A stretch of DNA of 64,000 bases from contig NC_134367.1 in assembly GCF_035582795.1 (NCBI RefSeq), positions 57,753,562 to 57,817,561 of the forward strand, in the 5' to 3' direction. The stretch is from Mycteria americana. Lineage: Eukaryota; Chordata; Aves; Ciconiiformes; Ciconiidae. Shown one piece after another: positions 11,633 through 20,100 of the stretch. Both the position numbers and the translations under genes were made by a program. The notes under the pieces are model-generated. The model saw only the letters and a list, made by a program, of their open reading frames with translations, was not told the origin of the DNA and searched no databases. Position 1 is the first letter of the stretch, and each line of letters opens with the position of its first letter.

Positions 11633-11875
11633 GGCTCTAATAGACACCAGTGCACAGTGTACCCTAACGCCATCAAGCTATATATGAGCAGAACCCATCT
11701 GTATTTCTGGAGTGACAGGGGGATCCCAACAGCTAACTGTACTGGAGGGTGAAGTGAGTCTAACTGGGAATGAGTGGCAAAAGCACCCCATTGTGACTGG
11801 CCCAGAGGCTCCGTGCATCCTTGGCATAGACTACCTCAGGAGAAGGTATTTCAAGGACCCAAAAGGGTACTGGTG
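11625..11875 (+). pseudogene. ERV retropepsin (protease), broken
   Basis: Aspartyl protease that would cut the Gag-Pol polyprotein. The active-site triad is read as Asp-Thr-Ser at 11643-11651 within ALIDTSAQC. The conserved C-terminal block PCILGIDYLRR lies at about 11814-11846. A TGA at 11685 splits the domain after LTPSSYI. The frame then runs on without a break into the reverse transcriptase region, so protease and polymerase share a frame, as in many class II/III elements. A frameshift separates it from the gag frame that ends at 11632. Confidence 0.85.
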
Positions 11876-13080
11876 GGCTTTTGGTATAGCTGCCCTGGAG
11901 ATGGAGGAAATTAAACAGCTGTCCACCCTGCCTGGTCTCTCAGAGGACCCTTCTGTTGTGGGGTTGCTGAAGGTCGAAGAACAACAGGTGCCAATTGCTA
12001 CCACAACGGTGCACCAGAGGCAATATCGCACCAACCGAGACTCCCTGACTCCCATCCATAAGCTGATTTGTCGACTGGAGAGCCAAGGAGTGATCAGTAA
12101 GACTCGTTCACTTTTTAACAGCCCCATATGGCCAGTGAGAAAATCTAATGGAGAGTGGAGACTAACAGTAGACTATCATGGCCTGAATGAAGTCATGCCA
12201 CTGCTGAGTGCTGCCATGCTGGACATACTGGAACTTCAATACAAACTGGAGTCAAAAGCAGCCAAATGGTATGCTACAATGATATCGGTAATGTGTTTTT
12301 CTCAATCCCTTTGGCAGCGGAGTGAAGGCCACAGTTTGCTTTCACTTGGAGGGTTGTCCAGTACACCTGGAATCAATTGCCCCAGGGGTGGAAACACAGC
12401 CCCACCACTTGCCATGGACTGATCCAGACTGCACTGGAAGAGGGTGAAGCTCCGGAACACCTGCAGTACATTGATGACATTATCGTGTGGGGCAATACAG
12501 CAGAAGAAGTTTTTGAGAAAAGGAAGAAAATAGCCCAAATAACCCTGAAAGCCAGTTTTGCCATAAAACAAAGTAAGGTCAAGGGACCTGCACAGGAGAT
12601 CCAGTTTTTAGGAATAAAATGGCAAGATGGATGTCGTCAGATCCCAATGCATGTGATCAACAAAATAACAGCCATGTCTCCACCAACTAGCAAAAAGGAA
12701 ACACAAGCTTTCCTAGGCATTGTGGGTTTTTGGAGAATGCATATTCCAAATTACAGTCTGATCATATAAGCCCTCTCTATCAAGTGACCCAGAAGAAGAA
12801 CGATTTCAAATGGGGCCCTGAGCAACGACAAGCCTTTGAACAAATTCAAGAGGAGATAGTTCATGCAGTAGCCCTTGGGCCAGTCTGGGCAGGACAAGAT
12901 GTAAAAAATGTGGTCTACCTCGCAGCCAGGGAGAATGGCCCTACCTGGAGCCTCTGGCAGAAAGCACCAGGGGAGACTCGAGGTCGACCCCTAGGGTTTT
13001 GGAGTCAGGGATACAGAGGATCTGAGGCCCGCTACACACCAACTGAAAAAGAGATATTGGCAGTGTATGAAGGGGTTTGA
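11876..13080 (+). pseudogene. ERV reverse transcriptase, broken
   Basis: RNA/DNA-dependent DNA polymerase domain. The first block (SLFNSPIWPVRKSNGEWRL, then TVDYHGLNEV) is in the protease frame. The frame slips by one base at about 12280, next to the first catalytic Asp (GAT at 12281, in DIGN). The new frame has a TGA at 12323 and then runs through LPQGWKHSP to the active-site box YIDD at 12467-12478. It continues through the FLGIKW and AFLGIVGFWR segments to 12769. A further slip puts the connection region (FKWGPEQRQAFEQIQEE) in a third frame that ends at 13080. Both halves of the active site survive as sequence, but the gene cannot be translated as one protein. Confidence 0.93.
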
Positions 13081-13325
13081 GCTGCTTCGGAAGTGGTTGG
13101 TACTGAAGCACAGCTCCTCCTGGCACCCCGACTGCCGGCACTGGGCTGGATGTTCAAAGGGAGGGTCCCCTCTACACATCATGCAACTGATGCTGGATGT
13201 GGAGTAAGTGGGTTGCACTGATCACACAACGGGCTCGGATAGGAAACCCCAATCGCCCAGGAATCTTGGAATTAATTATGGACTGGCCATAAGGCAAAGA
13301 TTTTGGAATATCACCAGAGAAGGAG
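13081..13325 (+). pseudogene. ERV pol connection region, decayed
   Basis: Follows the TGA at 13078-13080. Continuous with pol by position, GC content and codon character, but broken by stops. It links the reverse transcriptase thumb/connection region to RNase H. No catalytic motif is expected here. Confidence 0.55.
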
Positions 13326-13799
13326 GTGACACATGCTGAGGAGGCCCCACTGTACAATAAACTACCCGAAAATGAGAAGCAATATGCACTGTTCACTGAT
13401 GGGTCCTGTCATATTGTAGGAAAGCATCGGAAATGGAAAGCTGCTGTATGGAGTCCTATACGACAAGTGGTAGAAACTGCTGAAGGAGATGGTAAATCGA
13501 GCCAATTTGCAGAAGTAAAGGCCATCCAGTTGGCTTTAGACATTGCTGAACGAGAAAAGTGGCCAGTGCTCTATCTCTGTACTGATTCACGGTTGGTGGC
13601 AAATGCCCTGTGGGGGTGGTTACAGCAATGGAAGCAGAACAACTGGCAGCGCAGAGGCAAACCCATCTGGGCTGCAGCATTGTGGCAAAACATTGCTGCC
13701 CGGGTAGAGAACCTGGTTGTAAAAGTACGTCACGTAGATGCTCACATACCCAAGAGTTGGGCCACTGACGAACATCAAAACAACCAGCAGGTGGATCAG
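13326..13799 (+). pseudogene. ERV RNase H domain
   Basis: Degrades the RNA strand of the RNA:DNA hybrid during reverse transcription. Open throughout. All four acidic catalytic positions can be placed: Asp in FTDGSC (codon 13398), Glu in QFAEVKAIQLAL (13512), Asp in CTDSRLVANALWGW (13584) and a downstream Asp in NNQQVDQV (13794). A His-rich HVDAHIP loop lies just before the last one, as in the retroviral family. The same frame runs directly into the integrase zinc-binding region and stops at TGA 13929. It is the best-preserved pol domain, but it is stranded between stops with no start of its own. Confidence 0.92.
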
Positions 13800-14722
13800 G
13801 TTACTAAAATTGAAGTGGCTCAGGTGGATCTGGACTGGCAACATGAGGGTGAATTATTTATAGCTCAGTGGGCCCATGACACCTCAGGCCATCAAGGAAG
13901 AGATGAAACATATAGATGGGCTCATGATTGAGGGGTGGACTTGACCATGGACACTATTGCACAGGTTATCCATGAACGTGAAACATGCACTGCAATTAAA
14001 CAAGCCAAGCGGTTAAAGCCTCTGTGGTATGGAGGAGGATGGCTGAAATATAAATATGGGGAGGCCTGGCAGGTTGATTATATCACACTCCCACAAACCC
14101 ACCAAGGCAAGTGCTATGTGCTTACAATGGTGGAAGCAACCACCGGATGGCTCAAAACATATTCTGTACCCCATGCCACTGCCTGGAACACTATCCTGGG
14201 CATTGAAAAGCAAGTCCTATGGTGACACGGCACCCCAGAAAGAATTGAGTCAGACAACTGGACTAATTTTCGAAACAACCTCATAGACACCTGGGCCAAA
14301 GAGCACGGCATTGAGTGGGTATATCACATCCCCTATCATGCACCAGCCTCTGGGAAAATCAAATGATACAATGGGCTGTTAAAGACTACACTGCGAGCAA
14401 TGGGTGGTGGGACATTCAAACACTGGGATACACATTTAACAAAGGCCACCTGGTTAGTCAACACTAGGAGATCTGCCAATTGAGCTGGCCCTGCCAATCA
14501 AAACTTTTACATACTGTAGAGGGGGATAAAGTCCCTGTAGTGCACATCAAAAACATGCTGGGGAAGACAGTCTGGGTTACTCCTGCCTCGGGCAAAGGAA
14601 AACCCATTCGTGGGATTGCTTTTGCTCAAGGACCTGGGTGCACTTGGTGGGTAATGCGAAAGGATGGGGAATTCCACTGTGTACCTCAAGGGGATTTGAT
14701 TTTGGGTGAGAATAGCCAATAA
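13800..14722 (+). pseudogene. ERV integrase, broken, catalytic Glu replaced
   Basis: DDE integrase that would join viral DNA ends to host DNA. N-terminal zinc-binding region: His at 13875 and 13890, then only one Cys (13986), with Arg (CGT at 13977) three residues earlier where the first Cys of C-x2-C is expected. Stops: TGA at 13929 and 14223. Core: Asp at 14076 (WQVDYITLP) and Asp at 14253 (ESDNWTN). The D-35-E position falls at 14361, where the codon is AAA (Lys), followed at once by TGA (14364). After a frame change at about 14480, the C-terminal SH3-like part (VHIKNMLGKTVWV ... CVPQGDLILGENSQ) runs open to 14722. Confidence 0.93.
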
Positions 14723-15288
14723 ACTGAAGGGTATGATGTTAATTGCTGTATAATACTGTATGCCATCACTTTTATGGATACTATACACGATATCAACAGT
14801 GTTTCAGTAAGAATCACCTGGATCAATAAAGAATGAACTTCGATGAAACCAAGCAAAGTGCAGCGGTAATGGAACCAGAACTGGCTTCAGCATGCAACAA
14901 TCAAACACCACACACCATCTCTCCTGCCCAGAAGGACTATTATGACAGATGGAGCCCAAAGTTATGGACTAAATGAACTCAATGGACATTTTAGAGGGAT
15001 GGCCCATAGACCAAGGGAATGATACCTGTGTGTATACGTCAAAAGACAGGAAAAGTGGTGGTGATTAATTGGAATGTATTAGAAAGGGTAGAACCTGGGC
15101 ATGACGTAGATGGTAAAAACAGGGGAGAGTGCAAATGCAGTCCCCCACTACCACAAATTATGCAGTTGAGTTTCCCACATTTGGGGAAATCGCAGGTGTC
15201 AGCACACCCGGAGTGCAGGGGATAAGCCTCGCCCTGGGAAAATCACCTGCCTGATCATGGTGTCTCCCCTGTCAGGTAAGTAAAGGAC
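14723..15288 (+). other. ERV 3' internal region, no env
   Basis: Between the integrase stop and the inverted LTR. No signal peptide, transmembrane or furin-type motif in any frame, and there is room for only about 180 codons, so no env was kept. An AATAAA occurs at about 14826. The sequence just before the LTR is a weak purine tract, GTAAGTAAAGGAC, in place of a clear polypurine tract. Confidence 0.7.
15273..15281 (+). other. Consensus splice-donor sequence
   Basis: CAG/GTAAGT, followed by A, is a perfect match to the vertebrate 5' splice-site consensus. It lies 7 bases before the inverted LTR. Whether it is used cannot be told from sequence. Confidence 0.4.
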
Positions 15289-15858
15289 TGTTGTGGTTTA
15301 GCTCCAGTCAACAACTAAGTACCACACAGCCACTCACTCACCCCCCCCCCCCCCCCCAGCAGGATGGGGGAGAGAATCGGAAGAGCAAAAGTAAGAAAAC
15401 TTGTGGGTTGAGATAAAAACAGTTTAATAATTGGAACAACAAAAAAATTGTAATGAGAAGGAAAACAACAAGAGAGCGAGAGGGGAACAAAACCCAGGGG
15501 AAAAAAACAGTGATACAACCGCTCACCACCCGCTGACCGATGCCCACCCAGTCCCTGAGCAGCGATCACTGCCCCACAGCCAACTCCCCCCAGTTTCTGT
15601 ACTGAGCATGACGCCCTATGGTATGGAATAGCCCTTTGGCCAGTGTGGGTCAGCTGTGCTGGCTGTGCCCCCTCCCAGCTTCTTGTGCACCTGGCAGAGC
15701 ATGGGAAGCTGAAAAATCCTTGACCAGTGTAAACACCACTTAGCAACAACTAAACCATCAGTGTGTTATCAATATTATTCTCATACTAAAATCCAAGATG
15801 CAGCACTAGACCAGCTACTAGGAAGAAAATTAACTCTATCCCAGCCTAAACCAGGACA
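15289..15858 (-). repeat. Second LTR of the ERV, in inverted orientation
   Basis: Reverse complement of the 5' LTR over its full length (about 570 bp). On the + strand it begins TGTTGTGGTTTAG, the complement of the LTR 3' end, and ends CCAGGACA, the complement of the LTR start TGTCC. It differs from the 5' LTR at roughly 20 positions by eye (about 96% alike), nearly all within the first 145 and last 80 bases. It contains a C17 run at 15341-15357. A normal provirus has this LTR in the + orientation. CATGC follows directly and may be the right-hand target duplication. A minus-strand frame of 144 codons within it is LTR sequence, not a gene. Confidence 0.93.
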
Positions 15859-16445
15859 CATGCTTTAAAGAGATGGGTACTGTCAAGTTTGGGTTGAGAA
15901 AGCCTCCAGGTTGAGCATCACTGAATCTGAAAAACTGCTCATTTGAATCCCGACTAAGGAAGTGAAAAAAAACTATATTCACCTACTCTACAGAGTTAGC
16001 CCTCACATCCCAGGACTCCTGATCCAGTCTACCTAGAAGAAGCTGAACTACCACGGAAGCTTGGGACAGTCATTGTTGCCTGTATATCTGAAAGGAGTGA
16101 ATTTAACAATGGCCAACATCTCATCTACACATCAACATCTCTCTCAGTAAATAAAAAAAGTCAGGGACTTTAGCTACCACTAGGTCAGTGCAGGCACATT
16201 TGCTCTGCCTTTATGCAAACTGTCCTTGGTGTGTGCTGTCCCCCTGTGGTGTGCCTGGACCTTGGTTAGGAGAGTGAGAACTGTCACGTGCCAAACCTCT
16301 GTCAGGAACTGGCTAAAAATTGGTTCTACCCATATCTTGGCCTTCTTTTTAGGTGGACTTTATGAACTTGTTCTTGCTGTGCAATACAGTAAGATCCTGG
16401 TTTCCTCTTCCTGCAAAGCTGCATCACTAACTGCTGTATTAGAAA
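15859..16445. other. Non-coding, nothing recognised
   Basis: Flank between the ERV and the next CR1. The first five bases (CATGC) may be the right copy of the ERV target duplication. No other feature seen. Confidence 0.5.
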
Positions 16446-17150
16446 ATGACTTGACAGCAGGCTCAATAGGAGTCAGCAGTGTGCCTGACAGGCAAGAGGG
16501 CAAACCGCATCCTGGGGTGCATTAAACACAGTATAACCAGCCAGTCAAAAGAGGTGATTATCCCCCTGTATTCAGCATTGGTGTGGCCTCACCTTGAGTA
16601 CTCTGTGCAGTTCTGGGCCCCACAATTTAAGAAGGATGTGAAGGTACTCCAATGTGTCCAGAGGAGGGCAACAAAGCCGGTGACAGGGCTGGAAGGCATG
16701 TCCTGTGAGGAGCAGCTAAGGACTCTGGGCTTGTCTAGTCTGGAGAGAAGGAGGCTGAGGGGCAACCTCATCGCTCCCTACAGCTTCCTGAGGAGGGAAC
16801 ATGAAGAGAGAGGTGCTGAGCTCTTCTCCCTGGTATCCAGTGACAGGACACGTAGGAATGGTTCAAAACTGTGCCAGGGGAGGTTTAGACTGGACATTCG
16901 GAAGCATTTCTTTACCAAGAGGGTGGTCAAACACTGGAACGGGCTTCCTAGAGAGGTGGTCGATGCCCCAATCCTGTCAGTGTTTAAGTGGCATTTGGAC
17001 AATACTGTTAATAACATGCTTTAACTTTTGGTCAGCCCTGAATCGGTCAGGCAGTTGGACCAGATGATCATAGTAGGTCCCTTCCAACTGAAATATTGTA
17101 TTATATTGTATTGTATTGTATTGTATTCTATTCTATTCTATTCTATTCTG
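16446..17150 (+). mobile_element. CR1 LINE, 5'-truncated, with TTGTA/TTCTA tail
   Basis: CR1 3' end in + orientation. Homology begins at about 16446. The 3' UTR reads GTCAGCCCTGAATCGGTCAG, then the CCCTTCCAACTGAAATATT block common to one CR1 group. The tail is a run of TTGTA and then TTCTA pentamers (about 17097-17150), different from the ATTCTATG tail of the copy at 0.6 kb. The 113-bp fragment at 23.1 kb has the same end, so the two share a subfamily. Confidence 0.93.
16479..17024 (+). pseudogene. CR1 ORF2 C-terminal fragment
   Basis: A 181-codon open stretch without stops, carrying the region downstream of the polymerase. Blocks visible: [60 protein letters not shown], then PREVVDA. Catalytic motifs are absent because of 5' truncation. 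No start or promoter of its own. It is a dead remnant whose frame has not been hit yet. Confidence 0.9.
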
Positions 17151-20100
17151 TTGTACTGTCTAGTTAATGAAGTGCATAAGAAGGATAGAATGAAGGTTTG
17201 TGGTCCCATGGGTTTTTTGTTTTCCCTTATTAGTTCTTGGCTAAGGTCTTGATGAGAGGCAATATTTTTTTACCCTTCCTTGGAGAAACAAGAAACCAGA
17301 AGAAACTGGAAGATATGATCTCTCTTTTATAATATATACTGGAATCTCTGATGTTATTTGAGATAGATTCTATGGCTATAATGTACAGTAACTATTAATG
17401 TATTTCAATGGACAAGTCCATTTTAACATGTACATTTCTAACAGGGCTACTTTTACAGGGATTTTTTTTCCTTATCTGATTCTGTTTGAGCATAGTAAAG
17501 ATCTCTATAGAGAGGAGTTAGAGCTACTTTAAATCTATATACTTCCCATGCCTCCCTCCCAAAATATCTTATTTCTCAATATTAAAAATGTCCATTTCCA
17601 TAGATCTGAAATGTAAGGTTGGATGGTTTCATTGCCAGGATATAAATAATGTTTCTTTTTTCTGTCTTCTAAATTTTTCCTCTTTGAGAACACGGAAATT
17701 GCCTCTTTGAGTACTTGGAAGAGAAGATCAGCAGGAATGGAAAACCTGTGACACCATTTTCGGAGACTAGCTATTCAGTGCTTACACTATTAATTGTATA
17801 TAAAAAGGGACTAGTAGCTACAGCAGCTACAGAAGAGGAAAAGGTAAAAATGATATTGACTGCTTCAACATCTGGACATATTATTGCAATTACTACCAAC
17901 TGAGTTCTTATTCAGCAGAAGTACTAATTGCTGTCCAGTCTCATCAAGAAGGTGTTTGTAAAAAAAAAAAAAAAACCACACAAAAAAAAACCCAAACCAA
18001 AAACTTTTTGACTCTGTTACTAAATAAATACTGACTGCATTTTTCCACAGTGTTGTAGGTAAATGTTGATTAGTACTCCTCCATGATGTTGTTAGAAGAC
18101 TTCATTTCATTTGAAAGAAGACATTTGTTTTAAAAAGCATACTCAGTGATCATAATTTAAATTATTTTTAGGCATTTTATCTTGACCAAGAAAAGTGCCA
18201 TTTATTGAATACCTCTCACTGAAATAACCAATATTTAAATGGTAGACAACTGATATCAGCAAGTTAGACTGTTTGCCACAGTACACTATGAAAATAATTT
18301 CAGTGAACAATTATTTTGAAATACTCAGAGATCAGCATATTACTTTCATTTTTACATGAAATTTTTCAACTGTTGGACATATACTACCAGCTAAGAGTGT
18401 AAAAATGTTCAGTTATTTGACCATAGTTCTCTGAACTGTGAAAATATGGCTTAGAGTAAATGTTTTCATAAAGAAAACTATGAAATTAGATTTGAAGCAA
18501 AAACTAAGATCAGTTATCCTCCTTTTAGTCTGCATGTGCTATAAATACTAAGCTTAGAGCTGGTTTGTTTCTCTTCTTATCTATAGCTCTAATCTTTTGT
18601 CACTGACCCAAACGGGGCTGATCTATTAGACCATGAGAGCCTGGTGAAGTAGGATTGGAACGGTACTTGTATTGGAGATGTGAATGAGAAGGATCTTTAA
18701 ATCCATACTTCTTAGGGCTAAAAATAATTATTTAATTATTTTGTTCTCCATCAATAGAAAAATAGCATCTATGATACTCGGAAGAAAGGGGAATCAAGGA
18801 GACAAAAGTTTAATTACACTGCTTTATTTCCTTTGCAGCTGTGTCCCATTAGCTTGCAAGCAGTGGGGTATCTCTTTGCAAGCTCTGACCCTCCTACCAA
18901 TATATTTTTGACCAAACTGATAATTAAAATCAATTACAAGGGATAGAAGTGATGAAAGGGATATTTTTCCCAACAGAGACCTCTGAATTAACTTTGCTGC
19001 CATAAACTAACTTTGTAGTTTACTGGTTGCTGATTGCCAGATGCTCACTTGAGATTCTTAAGGGTGAGAATCATGTTCCTTAAAAACAACTATTTGATCT
19101 GGTTTGGTAGAGAAAGAAGAGAATGGAAAAGTTTGTGTAGTGCAGGCTGATTGTTTTTATGCACCTTTTAAACAGGTGATTTATACCAGCTAAGTCTGTA
19201 ATTATTGCTTATGTTTAATAGCGTATTTAGTGTATATTTCACATAGAATTCAGAAGTCAAAGGTAAAGCAAAAAAATTAGCAAGAGTTAGGTGTCTAACT
19301 TGCTTAGGCTGATTTTTTAAAATCCCATTAGGTACATAGTGGTATCTGGTGGTGTTCGCATGCTTTTGAAAATCTTGGCATGAACACATTTTGGATATGC
19401 CAGCAATTCTGAATTTGTGGGCTAGTTGTGTCAATCTACCTTGGGTAATTTTCTAAGAGCATTCAATAGTGCTACAAAGCCCAGATCAGGGTCCTTTGTC
19501 TTTGAGCTGTTGGAATATGTGATTAAGCTGTAGCTATTCCATTTTTTTCCAATTTTTTGTATGTGCTTATAATATAAAGGATGTAGTACAAAAATAATGA
19601 CTACGAGCATTCTAGACAGAAAAAAGAGAACATTTACATGTCTCCTCAGGGCTTTTGAGCTCTTGTCCCTATGAAAATATATACTAGAAATACTACTGTT
19701 TAGGTCTTGTTTGTTGGTTTGTTTGGCTGTAGGGAGTTCAGCTATTCAGTGAGTGAAAACCAGGAACAAGCTGGATCACGCCTATCACCCACCTAAATGT
19801 AGCATGTGGTGCATAACCCAAACGTCCTGAGACTCAGCCATGATCTTCTAAATTCAGAAGTGAATATACTGTGATGCATGTGGTGGTTAAATAATGACCT
19901 CCGATCTATGTATGAAATGCATTATGAAGGGTTAAAGTTACTTTTAGTGACTTTCCATAATCCACTGGAAACCAGAAACAAAGCTCTTTGTTTTTAAAGG
20001 CTGGTTCTAGGAGACATATTTTTAGAAGTCAGAAGATCAGGCAGGATTTCACAGCCTCATTCTTCCAGTCTTTCTTTCCCTCACTATTATTGCAGAATAT

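Larger units (their letters stand above)
8995..15858 (+). mobile_element. Endogenous retrovirus, env-less, with inverted right LTR
   Basis: 6.9-kb ERV. Order on the + strand: LTR (8995-9561), primer-binding site (9570), gag with an unusual hydrophobic N-terminus (9709-11632), protease, reverse transcriptase, RNase H, integrase (ends 14722), non-coding 3' part, then a second LTR (15289-15858) in the opposite orientation. All genes except the first gag segment are broken by stops and frameshifts. No env is visible. Class is uncertain. The 5-bp duplication, missing env and missing CCHC knuckle suggest an ERVL-like (class III) element. The primer-binding site resembles tRNA-Lys, which is more usual for class II. 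Old, inactive and host-resident. Confidence 0.93.

Noticed and set aside
14723..15288. Possible env remnant after integrase
   Set aside because: Too short, with no signal peptide, cleavage site or transmembrane segment in any frame.
15315..15749. 144-codon minus-strand open frame
   Set aside because: Lies wholly inside the inverted LTR. The same frame in the 5' LTR is disrupted and no protein family is recognisable.
15289..15858. Independent solo LTR inserted next to a 3'-truncated ERV
   Set aside because: Not excluded, but its immediate flanks (AGGAC and CATGC) do not match, whereas the outermost flanks of the whole unit (CATAC and CATGC) nearly do.
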